Source of the DNA: Caldilinea sp.
GTDB taxonomy: Bacteria > Chloroflexota > Anaerolineae > Caldilineales > Caldilineaceae
Assembly: GCA_025055055.1 (NCBI GenBank)
Contig: JANWYX010000403.1
Span: forward strand, 1-9,129
Direction: 5' to 3'
Length of the DNA: 9,129 bases
In this document: positions 1 through 5,433 of the stretch, in pieces
Layout of the letters: every line of letters starts with the position of its first letter
Numbering within the stretch: position 1 is the first letter of the stretch
The notes under the pieces: model-generated
The model's input: only the letters and a program-made list of their open reading frames with translations
Told to the model about the DNA's origin: nothing
Database searches by the model: none
Position numbers and translations under genes: made by a program

Positions 1-69
1 TATTTCCCAATCCGCGCCCAACGAAGCCCGGTTGAAGTTGTCGCTTGCAATTACCGCGCCGCGCGGCAT
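1..69 (-). CDS. Putative phage virion/tail protein, N-terminus only (partial)
   Basis: Only the first 23 codons are inside the window; the gene continues past the left edge. The peptide begins MPRGAVIASDNFNRASLGAD. The Asp-Asn-Phe-Asn-Arg-Ala...Leu-Gly-Ala-x-Trp pattern resembles the opening of many phage structural or tail-associated proteins, from general memory of such proteins. The ATG is the only usable start, because an in-frame TGA lies four codons upstream. A GAGG ribosome-binding site (77-80) sits 7 nt before it. It overlaps the end of the preceding 65-codon frame by 19 nt and is the last visible gene of the leftward operon. The specific role cannot be told from so short a piece. Confidence 0.6.
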   Translation of the reverse strand, partial: MPRGAVIASDNFNRASLGADWEI

Positions 70-248
70 GTTACGGCCTCATGATGGCAACCTGCGTTCG
101 GCGGAACCTGATGCCAGCCGCTGCCCGCAATGACAAATCCAGGCAGCGTATACGGTGGAGCCCATCCTGCCGGCATTGCGCGTGCCGTAGCACGCGAGAA
201 CCGGCTCCACGCGCCCCCTCGAACGCGCGGGCCGTCAAGCGTGCGCAT
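51..248 (-). CDS. Small hypothetical protein (65 aa)
   Basis: Unrecognised. The ATG overlaps the TGA stop of the upstream virion-type gene as TGATG, the same coupled junction seen elsewhere in this operon, which is the main reason for accepting it. The product is rich in Arg, Gly, Ala and Pro in the first half. Its second half (AMPAGWAPPYTLPGF, then VIAGSGWHQVPP) looks more protein-like, with aromatic and hydrophobic residues. There is no membrane segment and no known motif. It ends in TAA within the start region of the next gene. The frame is also open upstream of the ATG, but that part is an Arg-rich shadow of the virion-type gene. It could be noncoding; another frame is open over most of the same stretch. 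Confidence 0.4.
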   Translation of the reverse strand: MRTLDGPRVRGGAWSRFSRATARAMPAGWAPPYTLPGFVIAGSGWHQVPPNAGCHHEAVTCRAAR

Positions 249-712
249 CACTCGTTGAACGTCAACCGCAGGCTGACCGGCGTACTCGCCACAGCCGCCT
301 GCATCGACAGCTCGAACCGGGTGGCCGATCCAGCCGAGCCCATGCGTGCGATGGCCTCCTGAATGCTCGCGGCGATCACGTCGCGGCCGCCGTAGGCTTC
401 GAACGCACCAGCCACGATCGGGTCGTCGTAGCCGCCCGGGGCCGCACTCCAGCCGGTGCCGAACGTCGTGGCAGGGTTGATCGTGTTGTTGTGATCCACC
501 TGCTCGACGATCACCGTGCCCGTCAGGCTCGGAGTGCCACTCGTCACCCGGCGCAGCCGCCACGTCACCGCCGATGCCGCACTGCCCCTGCCCATGGCCT
601 CGATGCGCACCAGTTCGATGATCGTGTCCGACGGCACCAGCACCGTCAGAACCGCCGCCTCAGAAGTGCCTACCGTGATCGACGGCAGCCACACGCGATA
701 CTGGCCCCTCAT
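248..712 (-). CDS. Putative phage virion protein, beta-rich (154 aa)
   Basis: The start is an ATG preceded by a strong AAGGAG (721-726) with 8 nt spacing. It overlaps the stop of the upstream Cys/His gene as ATGA, so translation is probably coupled. The protein has no Cys, no signal peptide and no membrane segment. It is built of alternating hydrophobic/polar stretches rich in Thr, Val, Ser and Gly (for example VWLPSITVGTSEAAVLTVLV and RLRRVTSGTPSLTGTVIVEQ), typical of a beta-sandwich. It ends in a final strand, VSLRLTFNE. The general plan (early hydrophobic strands, a Gly-rich mid-section, terminal beta strand) resembles small decoration or coat-type proteins encoded in phage morphogenesis clusters. 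That role is inferred from fold impression and position; no diagnostic motif identifies it. Confidence 0.75.
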   Translation of the reverse strand: MRGQYRVWLPSITVGTSEAAVLTVLVPSDTIIELVRIEAMGRGSAASAVTWRLRRVTSGTPSLTGTVIVEQVDHNNTINPATTFGTGWSAAPGGYDDPIVAGAFEAYGGRDVIAASIQEAIARMGSAGSATRFELSMQAAVASTPVSLRLTFNE

Positions 713-999
713 GACAGGTACTCCTTACGCAACAGATCAGGCTCCCTATGGTAGCGAACGCACGGGTGCTCGTCTTCATCGAACAGATTTACCTCGTGCG
801 CCGTAGCGCCGCAGAAAAAACACCGAGCGTCATTCTCGCTGCTAACGGCAAACGCATACGAGCACACGTCCACCGCAGCCTCCAGCGCCAGCGCGGCAAA
901 AGCCCGAACTTTGGCGCTCGAAGACTCCTCGGCCAGCCGGTTCAACGCCTCCAGGAGCCAGGCCCCGGAGACTCTGCGATGCGCAGTCTTTTGATCCAC
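709..999 (-). CDS. Hypothetical phage protein with Cys/His cluster (96 aa)
   Basis: The N-terminal half (about residues 10-52) is Ala/Leu-rich and helical. The C-terminal half holds a compact metal-binding-like cluster, CFFCGATAHEV...HPCVRYH, with two Cys in a CxxC pair, a His, a further Cys and a final His. Such small CxxC...H...C...H modules are common in short phage proteins of unknown function, and zinc binding is an inference. The GTG at 999 is the longest start but has no clear ribosome-binding site and gives a 58-nt overlap with the preceding gene. A TTG at 945 would overlap the previous stop as TTGA, matching the 1-4 nt overlaps elsewhere, but its GGAGG is only 2 nt away. The start is therefore uncertain. 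The stop overlaps the next gene as ATGA. Confidence 0.75.
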   Translation of the reverse strand: MDQKTAHRRVSGAWLLEALNRLAEESSSAKVRAFAALALEAAVDVCSYAFAVSSENDARCFFCGATAHEVNLFDEDEHPCVRYHREPDLLRKEYLS

Positions 1000-1166
1000 G
1001 CCCGTAACCCATTCATCTGGCTACGCGTAAAAACGATCAGCGAAGCGTTTTCGAAAACATTCGGCTCCAAAAACGCGCTGCGCACCATCGTCGCAAGTCG
1101 AGCGCGGGCGTTGATGGCACGCACTTCGGCGTCCCGCTCCGCCCGCGTCAGCCTGCGACGTCGCAT
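942..1166 (-). CDS. Small basic hypothetical phage protein (74 aa)
   Basis: The ATG overlaps the stop of the upstream 104-residue gene as TGATG, indicating coupled translation. The product begins MRRRRLTRAERDAEVRAINA. It is strongly basic and helical over the first 30 residues, followed by ARLATMVRSAFLEPNVFENA and a less convincing C-terminal Arg/Pro/Gly tail. There is no Cys and no membrane segment. The overlap with the next gene is 58 nt if that gene really begins at its GTG. I do not recognise a family. The basic helical N-terminus could bind nucleic acid or a partner protein, but nothing more specific can be said. Confidence 0.65.
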   Translation of the reverse strand: MRRRRLTRAERDAEVRAINARARLATMVRSAFLEPNVFENASLIVFTRSQMNGLRAWIKRLRIAESPGPGSWRR

Positions 1167-1480
1167 CAGGGCTTCAGTTCCGGCGTGCCGAAGATGATCT
1201 CGCCCCGCTCGGCCTCAGCTTCGACGACCTCGAGCGCCCCGCTCATCTCGACCGGTCGGACACCCTCGCCGAGGTCCGCATCGAACGTGGCCACGATCTG
1301 GGTCACTCCCGGGTTGCCCGAGATGACCATCGCGGACATCGCATCGATGCGGCTGATGGTGGCGACATTTTCGTCCGTGCTGATGAACTCGACCTCGCCG
1401 TCGATGCGTGCCGGCCGCCCTGCCGCAGTCAGCGGTCGCACCGTGACCTTCACCTGCTGCTCGTTCGTGATCCGTGCCAT
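1166..1480 (-). CDS. Conserved hypothetical phage protein (104 aa), MARITNEQ type
   Basis: The protein starts MARITNEQQVKVTVRPLTAA, followed by GRPARIDGEVEFISTDENVA and a segment with DADLGEGVRPVEMSGALEVV. From memory, this layout recurs in a family of roughly 100-residue proteins encoded in the structural region of many phages: a short N-terminus, 'T.AG.PA.(I/V)DG', an Ig-like beta fold, then 'DADLG.GV.P(I/V)'. Their biochemical role is not established. The ATG at 1480 has GGAGGG 4 nt upstream, the best ribosome-binding site nearby. The same frame is open upstream to 1804, and a GTG at 1594 would add 38 protein-like residues (VRTTIERILADLKPLW...) and close the 98-nt gap to the preceding gene. 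I prefer 1480 but do not exclude the longer form. Confidence 0.8.
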   Translation of the reverse strand: MARITNEQQVKVTVRPLTAAGRPARIDGEVEFISTDENVATISRIDAMSAMVISGNPGVTQIVATFDADLGEGVRPVEMSGALEVVEAEAERGEIIFGTPELKP

Positions 1481-1578
1481 GAGACCCTCCACAAAGGTTT
1501 GTCTACCGAACGTCCACCGATAGGTGAACTCCTTGCCGCGCTCTCGCCATAACGGTTTCAGGTCGGCAAGAATGCGTT

Positions 1579-2385
1579 CTATCGTCGTGCGCACAGCACC
1601 ACCCGGTTCGGCAACGCAGCGTCGAACCCAAAGTACGGCTCGACCCCGATGCTGGTGATGCACGGGGAGCCGATCGTCGCCTTCTCGGGCTGCGCAACAG
1701 TGCCCCGCGTTGCGCCATCCCACGCGAAGCTCTGCCGACGGATGCACTTGCCACTGGCGTCCTTGTCCTCGGCCGCGCAAATCGTGGTGCTTGCAACAAC
1801 CCACGTGGCAACCGGTGGCAGAGTCGGAGGTGGAGGCGTCGGCGTCGGAGTCGGAACCGGCGGAAGTGTGGGCGGAGGCGGAGTCGGAGGAGCCGGGGTC
1901 GGGGTTGGAGTCGGAGTCGGTGCAGGAGTCGGCGCAGGAGTCGGTGTCGGCTTCGGCGGATTAAGCGCCGCCACATGCGCACGCAGCCGGTCCTGCAACT
2001 GCTGGCACACGACCGCAAAATCCCCGGTCGCGGCCTTGCAGTCGCCCGTGACGTGCTGCGTCCAGCCGTCACGTGCCGCCTTCTCGCGGTCCGCAGACAA
2101 CAGGAAGTCCCGCACGCGAGCCGAGAAGTCGCCGGCCGTCCAGCACTGCCCATGCACGCACGCGAACCCGTGCGCAGTGATGGTGCCGTCTTCGCGGCGG
2201 CACCCCCACCACAGCAGCCAACCATGTCCGGTTCGCTCGGCACGGGGCTGCACAGCATCACCCCAGAACAACGGCGCGCACGGCGGCTGCGGCTGCTGCG
2301 ATCTACCAATGATTGGCCACGCAACGATGAGCAGCGCCGCAACGATAGCAACGGCCAGCCACAGAATCGCTTTCATGTCTTTCAT
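1579..2385 (-). CDS. Membrane-anchored Cys-rich phage protein with Pro-Thr linker (268 aa)
   Basis: Three parts are visible. Residues 1-30 carry a short charged start (MKDMKAILW) and a single hydrophobic helix (about 6-26), probably a signal anchor with the rest outside the cytoplasm. Residues 31-142 form an N-terminal domain with Trp-rich and Cys-rich segments (GWLLWWGCRRED, CVHGQCW). Residues 143-191 are an almost pure Pro/Thr linker, and residues 192-268 form a second domain with four Cys ending in RVVLCARR. Ten Cys in total (36, 62, 76, 81, 116, 127, 203, 214, 242, 265) suggest disulfides in an exported protein. The ATG at 2385 is chosen because the frame upstream looks noncoding and the previous gene stops 17 nt away. 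The role is unknown; a cell-envelope or lysis-associated function is possible because of the neighbouring membrane protein, but nothing catalytic is seen. Confidence 0.75.
   Translation of the reverse strand: MKDMKAILWLAVAIVAALLIVAWPIIGRSQQPQPPCAPLFWGDAVQPRAERTGHGWLLWWGCRREDGTITAHGFACVHGQCWTAGDFSARVRDFLLSADREKAARDGWTQHVTGDCKAATGDFAVVCQQLQDRLRAHVAALNPPKPTPTPAPTPAPTPTPTPTPAPPTPPPPTLPPVPTPTPTPPPPTLPPVATWVVASTTICAAEDKDASGKCIRRQSFAWDGATRGTVAQPEKATIGSPCITSIGVEPYFGFDAALPNRVVLCARR
1813..1959 (-). repeat. Low-complexity Pro-Thr coding repeat
   Basis: On the plus strand this stretch is a degenerate run of GGAGTC/GGCGTC-like hexamers and GGCGGA units, and on the minus strand it encodes PT, PA and PP dipeptides. 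It makes residues 143-191 of the membrane-anchored Cys-rich protein. It contains two copies of a longer unit around TPPPPTLPPV (residues 168-177 and 183-192). Such runs are flexible spacers and are prone to length change by slippage. Confidence 0.85.
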
Positions 2386-2402
2386 GACACACCCATGATC
2401 AG

Positions 2403-2597
2403 TCACGCACCGGATGCGAACCGTTCGATTTCGTCCAGCAGCGCGTATGCCTCGCGCATGCGACGATCGAACGTTATCGTAGCTAACGTGTATTCGCCGA
2501 CCCTCGCCTTTTCGCGCGATTTCCAAAGCGCGGCGAGCTCGGCAAGCGTCTTTATCGCTTCGTCACCATACCGTTGCGCAACGGAGGAGCAACGCAA
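2403..2597 (-). CDS. Small helical phage protein, start uncertain (about 64 aa)
   Basis: The C-terminal 54 residues (GDEAIKTLAELAALWKSREK onward, ending with ITFDRRMREAYALLDEIERF) are clearly protein-like, charged and helical with heptad-like Leu/Ala spacing. No ATG or GTG start is available except an internal ATG too near the end. A TTG at 2597 is proposed but has no ribosome-binding site. A TTG at 2708 would give 101 residues, but its extra part is a Ser/Gly/Pro-rich out-of-frame reading of the membrane gene. The reading frame is +1 relative to the 53-residue membrane protein, whose stop (2563-2565) lies inside it. A joined product through a +1 shift or a sequence error is therefore also conceivable. 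Function unknown; the TM-plus-helical pair vaguely recalls lysis accessory genes. Confidence 0.55.
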   Translation of the reverse strand: MRCSSVAQRYGDEAIKTLAELAALWKSREKARVGEYTLATITFDRRMREAYALLDEIERFASGA

Positions 2598-2724
2598 CGA
2601 AGACGAGGAAGAAACACAGCTTTGCGACGCTCGAGACGATCCGCCATCGACTGGAGGATTGCCACCAGTCCCCGATTCCGTACCAGATGCAGGCGGCGAT
2701 GTATCCAAGGGCGGCCCGCCACAT
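2563..2724 (-). CDS. Small two-helix membrane protein, holin-like (53 aa)
   Basis: The frame begins MWRAALGYIAACIWYGIGDW and ends with a very hydrophobic helix, KLCFFLVFVALLLRCATVW. Two hydrophobic stretches (about residues 3-20 and 34-52) are separated by a Ser/Arg-rich turn (WQSSSRWR). This is the size and topology of a small class II-type holin or of one of the small membrane proteins found in phage lysis and morphogenesis clusters. No sequence motif makes it a holin, and no endolysin is next to it. The ATG lies 15 nt after the stop of the upstream virion-type gene and in the same frame, with no obvious ribosome-binding site, so it may depend on reinitiation. It overlaps the following helical gene out of frame. 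Confidence 0.55.
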   Translation of the reverse strand: MWRAALGYIAACIWYGIGDWWQSSSRWRIVSSVAKLCFFLVFVALLLRCATVW

Positions 2725-2739
2725 AGCGGGGTTTACGTG

Positions 2740-3183
2740 TCACGCAACCTGACGCACGTCGAAAATCCCGGTCGGCGTCAGCACCGTAAAGCTGTTTCCG
2801 GACGTCACTGTGATGGAGGCCCCATAGTCGGCGTAGCAGACCAGATAGTCGTTCGGGCTGCCTGCCCCCTTGGCGTAAATCACCGTCCACCGAAACGGGC
2901 CGATGTTGCCTCCGGATGCCGTCCACGAAAAGTTGTTGGAATCGAACCGCCAAATCCCCTGCGGGCTGCCGGGCAGCATCTGAAACGTCAGCCCCGTCAA
3001 CTGCTGCCCGCCAGCGACATACCCATTGCCGGTCGAAAGACCTGGAAGGTCAGAACGGTACTGGTGATTGAACCGGTCAGGGGCGTTGTTGGTCAGGTAC
3101 GCCCAGAACTGATGCGTTCCGATCTGGATCGTGCCATCCATCAGGCGGCCAATCGCACGATCAAAAAACTGAAACACCGCCAT
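2740..3183 (-). CDS. Small phage structural-module protein (147 aa)
   Basis: The protein begins MAVFQFFDRAIGRLMDGTIQ. It continues through FWAYLTNNAPD, GNGYVAGGQQLTG, FSWTASGGNIGPFRWTVIY, LVCYADYGASITVTSGNSFT and a final hydrophobic strand. From memory, this pattern of 'LTN..P', 'GNGY.AGG', 'TASGG.IGPFR..V.Y' and 'YADYG..(I/V)T...G.(S/T)F' recurs in a family of 130-150 residue phage proteins of unknown function encoded beside capsid genes. A virion or decoration role is inferred. The ATG at 3183 has GGAGG (3190-3194) exactly 6 nt upstream; the TTG two codons earlier would touch that site and is rejected. It starts 2 nt after the portal stop. Its TGA is followed by C and is in frame with the downstream membrane gene. 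Confidence 0.85.
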   Translation of the reverse strand: MAVFQFFDRAIGRLMDGTIQIGTHQFWAYLTNNAPDRFNHQYRSDLPGLSTGNGYVAGGQQLTGLTFQMLPGSPQGIWRFDSNNFSWTASGGNIGPFRWTVIYAKGAGSPNDYLVCYADYGASITVTSGNSFTVLTPTGIFDVRQVA

Positions 3184-3185
3184 GC

Positions 3186-5429
3186 TCAACCTCCGCTATC
3201 CGAAACAACGTCGCCCATCGGTACCGGTTTGGCGGCAACGACGTTGCCGTTGGAATCATACTCAAAAGCCAACTGCCTGTTCGCTTTCTGCAAGGCCAGC
3301 GCACGCTTGGCAGCGATCTCCGCCCCCTTCATGCGTTCATCGGATGCAATGCGCTCGCGCTCGATGGCTGCCTGCATGTCGATGCGGCGATTTTCGACTT
3401 CCACATACCCGAGCTTGGCCGCCTTCTCAATTTCCATCTTCTCGCGCTCGATGGCCGCCATCTGCTCGGCCTTCGCGCGTGCCGCCTCCTCGATCTGCGC
3501 ATCGTCCGGCACGATGCCGCGCCAGTCGATTTCCAGCGCATCGCCGAGCACGCGCCGCAGCATCTCGGCGCGCCCCTTCTCCCCGATGATTTGCATATCC
3601 ACCGGATTGGCCGTCAACTGCGCCGCCTGCAGAAGCGCCTGATTGCGCGCCTCGCGGATCAGGATCGTTGTGGCCCCGCGCGGCACAATCTGCACGTCGG
3701 CCTTGGCCGACATATCCTGGCCGTACAGCATTTCGTTGACGAACGCCATGTGCACGCTCGGCCTGATCACCATCGCATCGACATGCGCAATGGCGCGCCG
3801 CAGCCCCTTGGCCGCATTGTTCATCAGCATCGCCAGGCCAGAGTACGTCGACGCAGCACCGCCGACGCGCTCGTTGCCGTACGTGTACCTCGGCACTCCC
3901 GTCGCATCGTCGGCGCGCACTGACCACTTCTCGATCAACGCCATCAGCTCGGCCGCGTTGCTGTTGGCCTGAAAGAACCCAACCCCGGGATTGACGCCCT
4001 GCGTCTGATCCGACTTCAACTGCCACACTTTCAGCGGCGCAAACTCGATGGCGTTCTCTCCATCGGCCAGCCGATCCACGTGCACCCAGGCCTGCGGACC
4101 CGAAGCCCAGCTCATGTTGTCGGCAAGCGCGCACGCCGCCGCATTCACCATCTTCTGGCTTGTCTCGCACAAATCCGGGATGCTGCGCCCCCAAAACGAC
4201 CCCGGCACGCGATCGAAGGACGCATTGAAAAACGGCCTGCGCCGCAGCGGATCGTTGTTGATCGTGCACCGGATGACGTACGGTCCGATAAGAATGGCCT
4301 CGACTTCGTACTCGGCCTGCTCGTCGATTTCGAGCGCCTTGTCGGGACGCCACGACATCAGCTTCCAGCCCGGCACCGACCCGAAGTAGTGAAGCGCATC
4401 GATGGTGCCGCGCGGCGACAAAAACGAGTACAGGCTTTCGGCCTGCAGCCGCCGCCGCTCGGCCTCCTGCCATATCCACCCTTCGAGATGACCCTCCGCA
4501 TAGTCGTCGAGCGCCATGCGGATGGCCCGCTCGTCGTAGTCTTCCAGTCCAATGCAGTTGAAAAGATCGGCCCTCGTGTAGCGCCTGCGCACGATAAAGT
4601 CGCCGGTTTGGCAATCGCGCGCGTTCGGATCCGGATACACGTCAAAAATGTCGATCCACTCCCACGACTGCACGAGCTTTTCATGCGGCTGCACGGCACC
4701 GAACTGCGACCAACTCAGTTGACGCACCCGCTTGAACACCGGGCCGTGCAGCACAGCGGCCGGATACGTCACAAAATCCTCGATGAACGCATCCATGGCC
4801 TCGTCCCAGCCGCCTTCGGCCATCGCGTCGGCAATCAGCTTGCGCATGCGCCGCGCCGCTTCCCTGGCTTTGTTCTCCATTTCGGACTGCACGGCCTTGA
4901 CCATGCGTTCCCATTCCTGCTGCGCGCGCTGTCGAAACTGCTCGAGCGTAGGCGGCTGTTCTCCGGCGGCAGCGGCTTCGGCCATCGATTGCGCAACGCG
5001 GGCGGCTGCCTTCTCCAGGATGCTCATCTTCACCGCCTGCGGCAAATCTGGAACCGGCGTCGGTTCCGTGTCGAACGGATAGTCCCCGACCGGCACCAGC
5101 ACCTCGCGTATCCAGGCCGCAGCCGCCTTGCATTTTTCTTCGGTCAGGTCCACCCACACGATGTTCATCGTGCCGCGCTCCTGAAGCTGCGCGATTTCAT
5201 TGGCCGAGTACACGCCGCGGCGGGCGCGCAGGCACTTCAGGAGCCGCTGCGTAATGCGCGCACGGGCGACCTTGTTGCGTTCCCAGGCCTTGCGGATATG
5301 GCCCGCAAGGGCGGACTCGTTTTCGAAAAAACGCTCCTGTTGCGTCGTTTCGTCTTCGGATTCGCCCTCCGTGGTTTGCGGCGGCGAGAACCGGACGAAC
5401 GGCTTCAGATCGATTCCTTCGGCCGCCAT
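3186..5429 (-). CDS. Phage portal protein (747 aa)
   Basis: Portal proteins form the dodecameric ring at the capsid vertex through which DNA is packaged and ejected. They also nucleate procapsid assembly and dock the terminase. The identification rests on position directly after the large terminase, on length close to P22-class portals (about 725 residues), and on sequence character. There is an early basic helical region (about 44-75), a charged helical region around 132-205, and a wing/stem-like core containing SWEWIDIFDVYPDPNARDC. A mid-protein segment NDPLRRRPFFNASFDRVPGS precedes FWGRSIPDLCETSQKMVNA. The last part (about 645-721) is a long Glu/Ala/Arg/Lys coiled coil, as in portals with a C-terminal barrel. 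The ATG lies 4 nt past the terminase stop, with GGTGA overlapping that stop. The reading frame is intact. Assignment to a named portal family needs a profile search. Confidence 0.88.
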   Translation of the reverse strand: MAAEGIDLKPFVRFSPPQTTEGESEDETTQQERFFENESALAGHIRKAWERNKVARARITQRLLKCLRARRGVYSANEIAQLQERGTMNIVWVDLTEEKCKAAAAWIREVLVPVGDYPFDTEPTPVPDLPQAVKMSILEKAAARVAQSMAEAAAAGEQPPTLEQFRQRAQQEWERMVKAVQSEMENKAREAARRMRKLIADAMAEGGWDEAMDAFIEDFVTYPAAVLHGPVFKRVRQLSWSQFGAVQPHEKLVQSWEWIDIFDVYPDPNARDCQTGDFIVRRRYTRADLFNCIGLEDYDERAIRMALDDYAEGHLEGWIWQEAERRRLQAESLYSFLSPRGTIDALHYFGSVPGWKLMSWRPDKALEIDEQAEYEVEAILIGPYVIRCTINNDPLRRRPFFNASFDRVPGSFWGRSIPDLCETSQKMVNAAACALADNMSWASGPQAWVHVDRLADGENAIEFAPLKVWQLKSDQTQGVNPGVGFFQANSNAAELMALIEKWSVRADDATGVPRYTYGNERVGGAASTYSGLAMLMNNAAKGLRRAIAHVDAMVIRPSVHMAFVNEMLYGQDMSAKADVQIVPRGATTILIREARNQALLQAAQLTANPVDMQIIGEKGRAEMLRRVLGDALEIDWRGIVPDDAQIEEAARAKAEQMAAIEREKMEIEKAAKLGYVEVENRRIDMQAAIERERIASDERMKGAEIAAKRALALQKANRQLAFEYDSNGNVVAAKPVPMGDVVSDSGG

Positions 5430-5433
5430 ACGG

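Noticed and set aside
1649..2398. Plus-strand Gly-Val repeat protein, resembling an elastin-like or autotransporter repeat
   Set aside because: It is the antisense reading of the Pro-Thr linker; Pro/Thr codons read backwards give Gly/Val/Ser runs.
1975..3642. Long plus-strand open frame (555 codons) opposite the portal and small genes
   Set aside because: It is antisense to well-supported genes, runs across several of their boundaries, has no ribosome-binding site and its product is low-complexity and Arg/Ser/Pro-rich, typical of shadow frames in GC-rich DNA.
3427..4614. Minus-strand 395-codon frame inside the portal gene
   Set aside because: It overlaps the portal in another frame on the same strand and has an Arg/Gly/Ala-rich shadow composition with no plausible start signal.
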